Positions 26,434 through 35,226 are shown, numbered from the stretch's first letter. The stretch: 64,000 bases of DNA from HKCCE3408 sp039183205 (GCA_039183205.1 JBCDBR010000005.1:89354-153353); one strand, 5' to 3'. Program-made: numbers and translations. Notes: generated by a model not told the origin, from the sequence alone.

Positions 26434-28786
26434 GAGCAAAAACCTGCAACAGCCGTGCCGGTGCCAGTCGCGCCAGTCGCAATGCCGGCCAAAGCGCGGC
26501 TAATCCGGAAGCCAAAAAGGCTAAGGCGGCCAATTGCAGCCAATCGCCCGGGTAAAGGACCATCGGCAGACGCCACCCGAAGGCTTGTGTGTTAACCAAG
26601 TTGAGCAGCATCCAGGCCAGCACCAATCCAACCGGAAGGGCCAAGGCAAAGGTCAGCGCAGCCAGGATCAGCGCGCGGATGACCTCTCCCCGTGCGAGCC
26701 GGTTCTTGGTTTCCCCCATCGCCCAAAGGGGCGCCACTTGCGGCAGGCGCATCTGGGCCAGGGTCAAAAAAGCAATGAGCATCGCCAGTCCAGCAACGCC
26801 GAGCGTCAGTGCCGACAAAGCGGCCGTTATCTGAAAGGTGCGGTCAAAAATCTGGATCGACAATTCGCGCTGCGCGGCCTGGTCCGAGATTGCCCGGTCT
26901 GACTGACCATATGCGCGAAGGGCGTTGATCAATTCGGGCACGCCGGCCGGATCAATGCGTACGGCAAAGCCAAAGGGCGCAATGTCGGGATAGGTTGCGG
27001 CAAAGATTGCCTCGCCCAAGATGACCTCACCTAAAGGGTTTCCGTAATCGGCATAGATCGCCGCGACCAGCAGATCGAGGCCGGGGGCCACCGGAAGACG
27101 GTCGCCAATCGACAAACCGGCGCGAATTTGCAGCTGTTCGTTCACGAACGCGGCCTGCCCGGCGTAAAGCTGGTCCCAGGCATCGGGTACGGCATCCAGC
27201 AAGGGCCAACCGTCGCGGTAGGTTGCGTGGTCTGCCAAGGCGCGCACGCGGCTTGCTTCGCCCAGCACGGTGCGTTCCAATCCGATGACGGGCAATACGG
27301 CATCGGCGCGAGGCTCTAGAAAGCTGCGAAGCGCGTCGGGATCACCTTCGGCGAAAACATAAAGTTCGGAGCCGAGACGCTGCTCAATCCAGGTTACGAA
27401 GGTGTCGCGGAACGACCCGACCATAGTTGAGACGCCAATATTTGCTGCAAGCGCGAGCAAAAGTGCCATCAGCGCTAAGGACAGGCCAGGGACTTGCTGG
27501 CGCGTATCGGCCAAAGCCCACTGACCGAACGGTGCGCGCGCCAATGGATTTATGAGTGACAAAACCGCCGTCAGGGTTGGGGGAAGCAGCACGGCCGCAC
27601 CAAGCAGGAGAGCAGCAATCGCACTGAACGCGAGGATCAGCCCCTGCCCAAATGCGGCAAGGCCAGCCGCCGAAAGGATGGCAGCAGCGCCGAGGATTGC
27701 TTGCCACCGCAGCACACGGCCGTGCCGCATGGCCCAAGCGCGTGGCAAGGCTGGCGCCAGAATTGGCATCCTGGCCACCCGCCACAATGCACCAGCCCCG
27801 GCAATCGCCGCACCAATCAGTGTGATCAACAGCGCCCAGGCTGCCCAAATCGGGTCAAATCCCAGCTCTCCGGACACCGGCGCGCCATAGAGACCTCTCA
27901 ACGTGCCCGCCACACCGGGCAGCAAAACCGCGGCAATCATGTATCCAAGTGCGATACCGAGAATGCCGGCGATCGTTGCAATTGCCAAAAGCTCGCCTGC
28001 CATCAAAACCACGACCTGGCGCAAGGGAACGCCAAGCGCGCGCATCGTTCGGATCACCTGGCGGCGCTGCTCGACCGCCAATCCGATCGCGCTGTGCGCA
28101 ATGAAAAGGCCAACGCCGAACGACAAAAGCCCAAATGCAGTGAGGTTGAGGTGGAAAGAGCCGGTAAGTTCACCGAGATCGGCTGCCGTCTCTGCCGAGC
28201 GGAGCTCTAGTCCCAGGGTGCCGGCAATGGGCGGCAAGCTGGCAGGTTGCTGTGCCGCCACGATGAGATAGCTTGGATCGCGTTGGCCCGACAACGCGGC
28301 AACCGTCGCAATATCGGCAAGCCCTGTATCCGGTGGCAACGCGGCGCTTGTCGCTGTGTTGAGCGTCGGGGCCGATGTTTCCGAGCTAATAAACACCAGG
28401 GCGGTATCGCCAGAGAGCTCCTGAAAATCTGTCGCGCCGCCAAGGATATCGGGTGGGATCACACCCGGCGGCGCGGTCAGCGGGTCAACGCCAAGGAGCG
28501 TCAGGCCGTCGTGGCGGGCTTCGATTACCGGGCTGACCAAGTACCCTTGCCGCCGCAGTGCGACATAATCCGCGACCGGGATCGGGCCATTGTCAGGGCG
28601 CGCCAAACGCGCCAGGTTTTGGCTATCAAGCAATGCCGCGGCCCGGTCATAGGCCGTCCGTGCCTCGGCGTTAATGGCTTGCACCGCCGACCAAAGTGCA
28701 GTTGCAAGCATCAATCCCATCACCAGTGCGGCGAGCTGACCGGGCCGCCGACGCCAATGGGACAAAAGCGCGCCGAGACCGATCAT
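26423..28786 (-). CDS. FtsX/LolC-type ABC transporter permease
   Basis: 787-residue permease of the MacB/FtsX superfamily with two FtsX domains. An N-terminal membrane helix (about 20-40) precedes a periplasmic region, a first membrane block is at about 225-420, a second periplasmic part follows, and the last three helices are near 680-770. RRQVIRTMRALGVPLRQVVVLMAGE is the typical cytosolic coupling stretch. It works with the ATPase encoded upstream (stop/start overlap ATGA) and the AttH-like protein downstream. Such systems use ATP to move or extract substrates at the outer face of the inner membrane. The substrate here is unknown. Confidence 0.9.
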   Translation of the reverse strand: MIGLGALLSHWRRRPGQLAALVMGLMLATALWSAVQAINAEARTAYDRAAALLDSQNLARLARPDNGPIPVADYVALRRQGYLVSPVIEARHDGLTLLGVDPLTAPPGVIPPDILGGATDFQELSGDTALVFISSETSAPTLNTATSAALPPDTGLADIATVAALSGQRDPSYLIVAAQQPASLPPIAGTLGLELRSAETAADLGELTGSFHLNLTAFGLLSFGVGLFIAHSAIGLAVEQRRQVIRTMRALGVPLRQVVVLMAGELLAIATIAGILGIALGYMIAAVLLPGVAGTLRGLYGAPVSGELGFDPIWAAWALLITLIGAAIAGAGALWRVARMPILAPALPRAWAMRHGRVLRWQAILGAAAILSAAGLAAFGQGLILAFSAIAALLLGAAVLLPPTLTAVLSLINPLARAPFGQWALADTRQQVPGLSLALMALLLALAANIGVSTMVGSFRDTFVTWIEQRLGSELYVFAEGDPDALRSFLEPRADAVLPVIGLERTVLGEASRVRALADHATYRDGWPLLDAVPDAWDQLYAGQAAFVNEQLQIRAGLSIGDRLPVAPGLDLLVAAIYADYGNPLGEVILGEAIFAATYPDIAPFGFAVRIDPAGVPELINALRAYGQSDRAISDQAAQRELSIQIFDRTFQITAALSALTLGVAGLAMLIAFLTLAQMRLPQVAPLWAMGETKNRLARGEVIRALILAALTFALALPVGLVLAWMLLNLVNTQAFGWRLPMVLYPGDWLQLAALAFLASGLAALWPALRLARLAPARLLQVFAHER

Positions 28787-29454
28787 GAAAGTCGTCCTCG
28801 GCTGAGATGCAAGCGGTGCTGAAGCTTGCTGGCCAGTCTTTCGGAATGGGTCACCATCAAAAGAGCCGCATCGGTTTCGGAAACCAGCCGATGGAAGCTC
28901 GCCATTACGGAGTCGCCTGTGGCTTCGTCGAGATTGCCAGTCGGTTCATCGGCCAGGATCAGTTTTGGTTTTCCGGCCAATGCCCGCCCGATCGCAACGC
29001 GCTGTTGTTGCCCGCCCGACAGCTCTTCGGGGTAACGAGACACCAAATCCGTCAGGCCTAATTGCTCCGTCAGAGCCGCCGCCCAATCGGGATCATAGCG
29101 ATCTGCCAAGCGTGCCTGAAAGCTGAGGTTTGCCGCCACGGTGAGTGACGGGATAAGATTGAATTGCTGAAATACGATCCCGATATGGTCGCGCCGTAAG
29201 CGCGCCAATTCGGGCTCCGCAAGTTTGCTCAAGCCCGTTTGGTCAATCTCGATCTCACCGGCGCTCGGATGATCGAGGCCCGCGACAAGATGCAGCAGCG
29301 TGCTCTTGCCGGAGCCGCTCTCACCGGTGAGCGCGACGGAATGCCCTGCGTCGAGTGTGAAGCAAACGTCCGAAAATACAGGCGAGGCTGCACCGGCAAA
29401 CTGTTTGGCAAGATTGGATACAGTCAGCACCACGTCGATTTCCCATTTGCTCAT
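28783..29454 (-). CDS. LolD/MacB-type ABC transporter ATP-binding protein
   Basis: 223-residue ATPase: Walker A GESGSGKST, Q-loop VFQQFNLIPSL, signature LSGGQQQRVAIGRAL, Walker B LILADEPTGNLD, H-loop MVTHS. The FNLIP and EPTGNLDE forms mark the LolD/FtsE/MacB group. ATG at 29454 is the chosen start; a GTG eight codons later is also possible, and the frame is open upstream without homology. It is the first gene of the ATPase-permease-AttH operon. About 100 bp separate it from the divergent AraC regulator, which may control it. Confidence 0.92.
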   Translation of the reverse strand: MSKWEIDVVLTVSNLAKQFAGAASPVFSDVCFTLDAGHSVALTGESGSGKSTLLHLVAGLDHPSAGEIEIDQTGLSKLAEPELARLRRDHIGIVFQQFNLIPSLTVAANLSFQARLADRYDPDWAAALTEQLGLTDLVSRYPEELSGGQQQRVAIGRALAGKPKLILADEPTGNLDEATGDSVMASFHRLVSETDAALLMVTHSERLASKLQHRLHLSRGRLS

Positions 29455-29554
29455 TGGGAGTTTAGCCCGGCCCGCGACATCGGAAAGTAACAAGCCATCC
29501 CTTGAAATCGCGCCGTGGAGTATCGACCTTTGCAGAAGCTTGAGGAGCATTCCC

Positions 29555-30400
29555 TTGCCGGACAGCCCGGTTCTTTCATCTGGTGAAATCGATAGGCCGC
29601 TGACGCCTCTGTTCGAAGCAGAGGTATTCGACGGCCCAGTGACGTTCGTTCCCGTCGTGATCGAGACGCACACATTGATGATCCCGCTGCATACGGCGTC
29701 GCTGTCGATGCGGACGTTTCGCGACGGTCAGTGGGAAAACCAGATCAGCGGGCCGCCCAACGTGCATCTAGGACAGATCGGGGAACGCACCGGTTGGCAG
29801 TGGCCAGCCGGCGCGCGCGTCATGCGCCTTCGATTGGATCTGACGGAATTGCAAAGATTTGTGGTCGGCGAGATGCGGATGATTGCGTCCGATAGCCGGT
29901 TGAAGGGCCTTGCGGCATTGCAAGATGAGAAGATATGCCGGGCCGCTGCGATGATCGAAGAGGTTCTCGGCGATCAACGGCCTGGTCAAGCCGTTCTTTA
30001 CGATGCATTGGCGCGGATGTTGGTTGTGCATGTCGTCCGGTCCTACATTGTGGCCCGCGATGCAGTATTGCCCGGCGCGATGAGCCCGGAATCGTACACA
30101 CAAATCATCGCGCATATCGATGCCAAGATTGCAGAACCAATCCGCATTGCCGATTTGTGTGAGATCGCACACATGTCAGAATCGGCGTTTCTGCGCGCCA
30201 TCAAGTCAGCGACGGGTCGGACCCCGCATGAATTGGTGCGAAGCCGCCGATTAGACGCTGCGCGTCGGCTGTTGCAACTGGGTGAGTTGAGCATCAGCCA
30301 GATCGCATCAGAAACCGGGTTTTCCGACCAAGCGCATCTTTCTCGTAGCTTCAAACAAGCATTTGGCCAAAGCCCAAGGCAATGGCGTCGGGGCCAGTGA
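29555..30400 (+). CDS. AraC-family transcriptional regulator
   Basis: 281 residues with a non-cupin N-terminal sensor part and a C-terminal AraC DNA-binding domain made of two helix-turn-helices: PIRIADLCEIAHMSESAFLRAIK and ISQIASETGFSDQAHLSRSFKQAFG, ending in SPRQW. No ATG or GTG fits the homologous region well. TTG at 29555 with GAGGAG eight bases upstream is the best start. It is divergent from the AttH-type ABC operon, the usual arrangement for a local regulator. The inducer is unknown. Confidence 0.83.
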   Translation: MPDSPVLSSGEIDRPLTPLFEAEVFDGPVTFVPVVIETHTLMIPLHTASLSMRTFRDGQWENQISGPPNVHLGQIGERTGWQWPAGARVMRLRLDLTELQRFVVGEMRMIASDSRLKGLAALQDEKICRAAAMIEEVLGDQRPGQAVLYDALARMLVVHVVRSYIVARDAVLPGAMSPESYTQIIAHIDAKIAEPIRIADLCEIAHMSESAFLRAIKSATGRTPHELVRSRRLDAARRLLQLGELSISQIASETGFSDQAHLSRSFKQAFGQSPRQWRRGQ

Positions 30401-30406
30401 GCAAAA

Positions 30407-30428
30407 AACCAAACTAAACTGTTTGGTT
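30407..30428. repeat. AT-rich inverted repeat after the AraC gene
   Basis: AACCAAAC, a 6-base loop TAAACT, and GTTTGGTT form perfect 8-bp arms six bases past the AraC stop. It is followed by CAAAAA rather than a T-run, so it is a weak terminator at best. It may instead be a protein-binding palindrome. Confidence 0.55.
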
Positions 30429-30548
30429 CAAAAACTCGACGGAATGGTTCAAGTAAACCGCCACGGCACTTCACATATCCCAATCATGACGCAAGGGAAC
30501 GAAAACCCAGCGCCAAGAAATAAACGATACCTGTGAAGGACTTGAACC

Positions 30549-30908
30549 ATGAAAACCCTGCTTATCTCCGCCGCTGCAATCGCACTTGCCGTGCCTGCAT
30601 TTGCCAATGATGGCCTTGAAGGTCGTGACCCTGGACAGGTTTATCCGGTGACGATCACCACCCAACTCGCTGCAGGTGACAATGTGTCCGGCATGACAGC
30701 AACCTCTGTGATCGCAATGCGCGCCGCAGAAGACGACGACGATGCCATGTCGATTTATGCGCTTCGTACGGCACCCGAGGTCGTCTCCACGCAAAACGGT
30801 GCAGCGCCGGTGGACTCGCAAATCAGCCGGGCACTTGGCGTATCGACGAACGGCATGAGCCTTTCGGCTGTCACGGCCGCCTATCTTGACGAAGTGGCCG
30901 ACGACTGA
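30549..30908 (+). CDS. Small secreted acidic protein of unknown function
   Basis: 119 residues starting with a clean signal peptide (MKTLLISAAAIALAVPAFA). The mature protein of about 100 residues is acidic, has a run AEDDDDA and ends in VADD, and contains no cysteine. I do not recognise the family. Parts resemble the secreted protein encoded at 37270-37707: AEDDDD...EVVSTQN matches AEEDDE...EVISTQS, and LGVSTNGMSLSAV matches IGVEPGTYSFAEL. The ribosome binding site is GAAGGA, nine bases upstream. A strong intrinsic terminator follows, so it is probably transcribed alone. Confidence 0.8.
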   Translation: MKTLLISAAAIALAVPAFANDGLEGRDPGQVYPVTITTQLAAGDNVSGMTATSVIAMRAAEDDDDAMSIYALRTAPEVVSTQNGAAPVDSQISRALGVSTNGMSLSAVTAAYLDEVADD

Positions 30909-30930
30909 ATTAACGTCAGTCTTTAAGCCA

Positions 30931-30959
30931 AGCGGGCCCGATTAGGGCCCGCTTTTTTT
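30931..30959 (+). terminator. Rho-independent terminator
   Basis: AGCGGGCCC pairs with GGGCCCGCT around a GATTA loop and is followed by seven T. It lies 23 bases past the stop of the small secreted protein gene. Confidence 0.95.
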
Positions 30960-31262
30960 GTGCCAGGACCGACAGATCTTGGCGTCACACGATGCATCAA
31001 CGGAATGCCTACCGTCGCAGCGAAAGCAGCAACGGCGATATTTTGCCCCAAATCGGACATCGAAATTCCGGGCCTTGAGGCATCACATCAGATCCGGTCC
31101 GCATCCCTTAGGTGAAACCGCTGGATGCTGCGCGATATCTCACGCCGTGACGGCGTGGCGCGGGCGACGCGCTGCCCTTAATTGCTCGGACAGTCGCGAC
31201 GCCAAATATTGATTGACCATGTCTTTATAGACGCGACGCAGGCTGACGGAAGAGGGTCTCGT
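30960..31262. other. Gene-free stretch between terminator and marR
   Basis: About 300 bases with no frame that looks like protein on either strand. It contains one short palindrome at 31141-31157 (CACGCCG TGA CGGCGTG), about 105 bases past the marR stop on the minus strand. With no T-run it is at most a weak transcription stop. Confidence 0.55.
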
Positions 31263-31697
31263 TTAGAGGCGATTAAAAAGATGACCCATTGCGCCGCGGA
31301 GGCAATCCTGACCGTCGGGCGGCAGATCGCCAAGCATCCGATTTTCGGCCGCCATTGCGAGCGCTGTCAAACGTTCCGCCTCATCTCGCCCGGTTTCGGT
31401 AAGCGTCACCACCAAGCGGCGTCGATCTTCCTGATCTTGCACTACGTCGATCAAGCCGAGCGCCTCAAGCCGGCGCTGCGCGCGGCTGACACGGGCGGCG
31501 TCCATCGACGTAAGAATGGAAAGATCATTTGATGAGCATGGCGCATGGCGCGGAAGCACCATCATAATACGCCATTCTGGAAGCTGTAGACCTGCTTCTG
31601 CAACAAGGCGCTGAAACAGTCGGTTTGCAACAATTGCCATCTGGAAGGGCAAAAAGCCCTCAAGGTCGATGTTGATAGTTGTCGCGGAGTCTTTCAT
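31263..31697 (-). CDS. MarR-family transcriptional regulator
   Basis: 144-residue winged-helix regulator. LPEWRIMMVLPRHAPCSSNDLSILTSMDAARVSRAQRRLEALGLI contains the recognition helix, and the wing has DQEDRRRLVVTLTETGRDE. ATG at 31697 has AGGAGG seven bases upstream, which rules out the earlier GTG-like start. It is divergent from serC; the 287-bp region between them holds a perfect 7-bp-arm palindrome that fits a MarR operator. It may control itself and serC. The ligand is unknown. Confidence 0.9.
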   Translation of the reverse strand: MKDSATTINIDLEGFLPFQMAIVANRLFQRLVAEAGLQLPEWRIMMVLPRHAPCSSNDLSILTSMDAARVSRAQRRLEALGLIDVVQDQEDRRRLVVTLTETGRDEAERLTALAMAAENRMLGDLPPDGQDCLRGAMGHLFNRL

Positions 31698-31721
31698 AGC
31701 AACTCCTCCTAAGAGCGGGGG

Positions 31722-31734
31722 CACCCCTCCCCAA
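31722..31734. repeat. 13-base direct repeat, copy 1 (marR leader)
   Basis: CACCCCTCCCCAA, identical to 31941-31953 on the same strand, 219 bases away. Both copies are followed within a few bases by CGCAT. This copy lies 25-37 bases upstream of the marR start codon; the other is in the serC leader. A shared regulatory element is inferred. Confidence 0.7.
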
Positions 31735-31771
31735 TACACGCATACCGCGAGTTGCGTTCAAGAGCAAGGGA

Positions 31772-31793
31772 TCTGTAAAAATAAAATTACAGA
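31772..31793. promoter_or_regulatory. Candidate MarR operator palindrome
   Basis: TCTGTAA, an 8-base AT-only spacer and TTACAGA give perfect 7-bp inverted arms over 22 bases. It is centred in the region between the divergent marR and serC genes, the size and symmetry expected for a MarR dimer. Binding is inferred from position and symmetry only. Confidence 0.6.
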
Positions 31794-31926
31794 CCAATGT
31801 CAATTTTAGTTTTCAGCTCGTGAATTTTCAAACGGAAAACTGGGGGACGTGGCCAAAATTCGTGGTCGTTGGGATCACAACGGTTGTCTGGATTTTGCCC
31901 TTGCCAGCGATTTTCCAGCTCGCTAA

Positions 31927-31998
31927 ATGCGTCGGTGGGACACCCCTCCCCAACGAGGGGCGCATATCTGTAAGGATACCATCGATGGTAATCGAAAC
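31927..31998 (+). ncRNA. Candidate serC leader RNA
   Basis: Upstream of serC the sequence folds into a stem ATGCG (31927-31931)/CGCAT (31961-31965) enclosing CCCCT (31943-31947)/AGGGG (31956-31960). A perfect palindrome TACCATCGATGGTA (31977-31990) then covers the serC start codon just after the AAGGA ribosome binding site. A serC leader motif whose last stem overlaps the serC ribosome binding site is known in Alphaproteobacteria upstream of serC-serA, and position and layout fit. I could not score it against the covariance model. Confidence 0.6.
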
Positions 31999-33139
31999 TC
32001 CGGCGACGCGGCCGGACAATCCGCGTTTTTCATCTGGCCCGTGCGCCAAACCCCCCACCTTTTCGTTTGATAGGCTTGCGGATGCGGCACTTGGTCGGTC
32101 GCACCGGGCAAGTGTCGGAAAAACCAAATTGAAGGCCGCGATTGAAAAGACGCGGGATATTCTCCGCATTCCAGCCGCGTACCGGGTTGGCATCGTGCCG
32201 GCGTCCGATACGGGTGCGGTCGAGATGGCGATGTGGTCGATGCTTGGTGCGCGACCAGCCACACTCTTGGCTTGGGAAAGCTTCGGGGCCGGTTGGGTCA
32301 CTGACGCTGTCAAGCAACTGAAAATTGACGCGACAGTGCTGACGGCGGATTACGGCGAAATCGTTGATTTCACGCAGGTCGATTTTTCCACCGATGTCGT
32401 CTTTACCTGGAACGGCACGACATCGGGCGTGCGTTTGCCGAATGGCGATCTAATCCCGTCCGATCGCGACGGCCTGACGATTTGCGACGCGACATCTGCG
32501 GCATTCGCCCAGGACCTTCCGTGGGACAAGCTCGATGTGGTGACTTTCAGTTGGCAAAAGGTCATGGGCGGTGAAGCAGCGCATGGCATGCTTGTCCTCG
32601 GCCCCCGTGCAGTTGCGCGTTTGGAAAGTTACGTGCCGCCATGGCCGCTGCCAAAGATCTTTCGCATGACGAAGGGCGGCAAGCTTATCGAGGGAATTTT
32701 TGAGGGTGCAACGATTAACACCCCGTCCATGCTGTGCGTCGAAGATTACCTCTTGGCGTTGGATTGGGCGGAGAGCGTGGGCGGATTGCCTGGCCTAATG
32801 GCGCGCGCAAACGCCAACGCGCAAGCCATTTGGGATTTTTGCAATGCCCGCGATTGGATCGACAACCTCGCACAGGACCCGGCCACACGGTCGAATACAT
32901 CTGTGTGCTTGCGCTTCACTGACCCCCGGATTGCCGATGGCGCGTCCTTTGCCAAGGCTATTGCCAAACGCTTGGAGGTAGAGGGCGTCGCGCTTGACGT
33001 GGGTGCATATCGCGATGCGCCGGCGGGGTTGCGCGTCTGGTGCGGCGCAACCATTGAAATCGCGGATATCGAGGCGATGCTCCCGTGGCTTGACTGGGCC
33101 TTTGCAGTCGAGATCGAGGCGCAAACTGAGGCTGCCTGA
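31985..33139 (+). CDS. serC: Phosphoserine aminotransferase (Methanosarcina/alphaproteobacterial type)
   Basis: PLP-dependent transamination of 3-phosphohydroxypyruvate with glutamate, second step of serine synthesis. 384 residues from ATG 31985, opening with NPRFSSGPCAKPP. The PLP Lys lies in FSWQKVMGGEAAHGM, and VFTWNGTTSGV and CDATSAAF are further family stretches. The frame is open upstream to 31820 but crosses the structured leader and lacks homology. It is followed after three bases by a small gene and then serA, so it is one operon. Confidence 0.95.
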   Translation: MVIETPATRPDNPRFSSGPCAKPPTFSFDRLADAALGRSHRASVGKTKLKAAIEKTRDILRIPAAYRVGIVPASDTGAVEMAMWSMLGARPATLLAWESFGAGWVTDAVKQLKIDATVLTADYGEIVDFTQVDFSTDVVFTWNGTTSGVRLPNGDLIPSDRDGLTICDATSAAFAQDLPWDKLDVVTFSWQKVMGGEAAHGMLVLGPRAVARLESYVPPWPLPKIFRMTKGGKLIEGIFEGATINTPSMLCVEDYLLALDWAESVGGLPGLMARANANAQAIWDFCNARDWIDNLAQDPATRSNTSVCLRFTDPRIADGASFAKAIAKRLEVEGVALDVGAYRDAPAGLRVWCGATIEIADIEAMLPWLDWAFAVEIEAQTEAA

Positions 33140-33142
33140 GCG

Positions 33143-33376
33143 ATGTCGCATAGCTACCGTGTCATGGGGCGTCGGAGCCATCTCGGAGAGTTCATCGCGA
33201 CACATGAGGTGAGCATCGATTTGGACGGCAAGATCAAAGGATGGTCTGAGAATGCCTACGATGTTGCGGTTGATGGAACCGAACCGGCTGCGTTGCCGGA
33301 ACTGTTCGGCGAAATTGCCAACGCACTTGATCTACCAGTTCTCGATCACGCGACCGGCAGACCCGCCAGCAAGTGA
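33143..33376 (+). CDS. Small conserved-looking protein between serC and serA
   Basis: 77-residue cytosolic protein with no signal or membrane segment. It begins MSHSYRVMGRRSHLGEFI and looks alpha/beta. I do not recognise it. It starts three bases after the serC stop, and serA starts 54 bases after its stop, so it is transcribed with the serine pathway. The tight placement between two serine enzymes suggests a link to them, without direct evidence. Confidence 0.7.
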   Translation: MSHSYRVMGRRSHLGEFIATHEVSIDLDGKIKGWSENAYDVAVDGTEPAALPELFGEIANALDLPVLDHATGRPASK

Positions 33377-33430
33377 GGCGACGACAAAAGGTCCCCCGAA
33401 ACCGATCAAATAACTCAAGGAGTGCCGAGA

Positions 33431-35026
33431 ATGGCCCCCAAAGTACTCGTCAGTGACAAGCTGAGTGAAACCGCCGTCCAAATCTTTAGAGATCGCGGAA
33501 TAGATGTGACCTTCGAACCCGGTGTCGGGAAGGACAAGGAACGCCTTGCCGAGATCATCGGGGGCTACGATGGGCTAGCCATCCGGTCGGCCACCAAGGC
33601 CACCGAAAAGCTGATCGCGAAAGCGGACAACCTAAAGGTGATTGGGCGCGCTGGGATTGGTGTCGATAATGTCGACATTCCGGCCGCGAGCCGCAAAGGC
33701 ATTATTGTGATGAATACGCCCTTCGGCAATTCGATCACCACCGCCGAACACGCGATTGCGATGATGTTCGCGGTGGCACGGCAGATCCCCGAAGCCAATG
33801 CCTCAACCCAGGCGGGCAAGTGGGAAAAGTCGCGCTTCATGGGGGTCGAATTGACGGGCAAGACGCTGGGTGTGATCGGTGCCGGGAATATCGGTGCCAT
33901 CGCGATCAGCCGCGCCCTGGGCTTGCGCATGAAGGTTCTCGCCTATGATCCATTCCTCAGCGAGGAGCGCGCAAAGGAGATTGGCGCAGCAAAGGTGGAA
34001 TTGGACGAACTGCTGTCGCGGTCGGATTTCATCACTTTACATGTTCCGTTTACCGAAAAGACGGCCAACATCCTAAGCGCTGAAAACCTTGCCAAGACCA
34101 AGAAAGGTGTGCGGATCATCAATTGCGCCCGTGGCGGGCTCGTGGATGAGGCCGCCTTGGCGACGCTGCTACGATCTGGCCATGTTGCCGGAGCAGCTTT
34201 CGACGTCTTTAAGGATGAACCTGCAACCGAAAACCCACTGTTCAATCTGCCCAATGTGGTCTGCACCCCCCATCTTGGGGCCGCGACGACCGAGGCGCAA
34301 GAGAATGTGGCGCTGCAAATTGCCGAACAGATGTCTGACTACCTGCTGACCGGCGCGGTCTCTAACGCGCTCAACATGCCAAGCGTGACCGCAGAAGAGG
34401 CCGTCGTCATGGGGCCATGGGTCAAGCTGGCCGAGCATCTGGGCGCCTTTGTTGGCCAGCTGACAGAGGAGGTGATCGAACAGATCACCCTAACCTATAA
34501 CGGTGTCGTCAAAGACATGAACGTGAACGCGCTGAACTGCGCTGCGATTGCCGGCGTTATGAAGGCCACCAATCCACATGTGAACATGGTCTCAGCACCG
34601 GTTTTGGCGAAGGAACGGGGTGTCGAGGTGTCGACTGTAACCCAGGACAAAACAGGGGTCTTTGATGGCTATATTCGGCTGGTCGTGAAAACGGCTCTGC
34701 GCGAACGGTCGATTGCGGGTACCGTCTTTTCCGATGGCAGGCCCCGGTTCATTCAGATCAAGGGCATCAATATCGATGCCGAGGTTGGCAGCCACATGCT
34801 CTACACGACAAACAAAGACGTCCCTGGGATCATTGGGGCACTGGGCCAAACCATGGGCGAAAACGGCGTTAATATTGCGAACTTCACCTTGGGGCGAACG
34901 GCTGTCGATGGCGATGCTATCGCGCTTTTGTATCTTGATGCCCAACCCCCATCTGGCGTTTTGGACAAGCTAATGGCAACGGGCCTATTTCAGTCGGTTA
35001 AACCGCTGCGGTTCGAGGCTGCGTAA
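33431..35026 (+). CDS. serA: D-3-phosphoglycerate dehydrogenase
   Basis: First enzyme of serine synthesis (3-phosphoglycerate to 3-phosphohydroxypyruvate, NAD-dependent). 531 residues, the long form. It has GRAGIGVDNVD, Rossmann motif GVIGAGNIGA, NCARGGLVDEAAL, catalytic His region TPHLGAATTEA, an intervening domain, and a C-terminal ACT domain (MLYTTNKDVPGIIGALGQTMGENGVNIANF) that usually senses serine. ATG at 33431 has AAGGAG nine bases upstream; the GTG three codons earlier is less likely. Confidence 0.96.
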   Translation: MAPKVLVSDKLSETAVQIFRDRGIDVTFEPGVGKDKERLAEIIGGYDGLAIRSATKATEKLIAKADNLKVIGRAGIGVDNVDIPAASRKGIIVMNTPFGNSITTAEHAIAMMFAVARQIPEANASTQAGKWEKSRFMGVELTGKTLGVIGAGNIGAIAISRALGLRMKVLAYDPFLSEERAKEIGAAKVELDELLSRSDFITLHVPFTEKTANILSAENLAKTKKGVRIINCARGGLVDEAALATLLRSGHVAGAAFDVFKDEPATENPLFNLPNVVCTPHLGAATTEAQENVALQIAEQMSDYLLTGAVSNALNMPSVTAEEAVVMGPWVKLAEHLGAFVGQLTEEVIEQITLTYNGVVKDMNVNALNCAAIAGVMKATNPHVNMVSAPVLAKERGVEVSTVTQDKTGVFDGYIRLVVKTALRERSIAGTVFSDGRPRFIQIKGINIDAEVGSHMLYTTNKDVPGIIGALGQTMGENGVNIANFTLGRTAVDGDAIALLYLDAQPPSGVLDKLMATGLFQSVKPLRFEAA

Positions 35027-35226
35027 CGCAACGGATATGCGGCAAAAACGGTGTACGGCGCGGCGGTTGTCTTGGACATCCCGCGCTTCGATCACAACCT
35101 TAGAAATCGGACCGTGTCGGCTCCATGACGTGCCGCGGGCTTGAACCCCTGGGCCACATCGGGGATAGACGGGCGATCTGTTCACGCCCGCGGCCGGCAA
35201 TCTTGGGCCCAACAAGGCTCTTCTGC

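Noticed and set aside
31141..31157. CACGCCG TGA CGGCGTG hairpin as a marR terminator
   Set aside because: No T-run and over 100 bases past the stop on the minus strand; kept only as a note in the gene-free stretch.
35125..35226. Extended N-terminus for the metallophosphoesterase
   Set aside because: The added residues have no membrane helix or homology-like character; the later ATG is preferred, though not proven.
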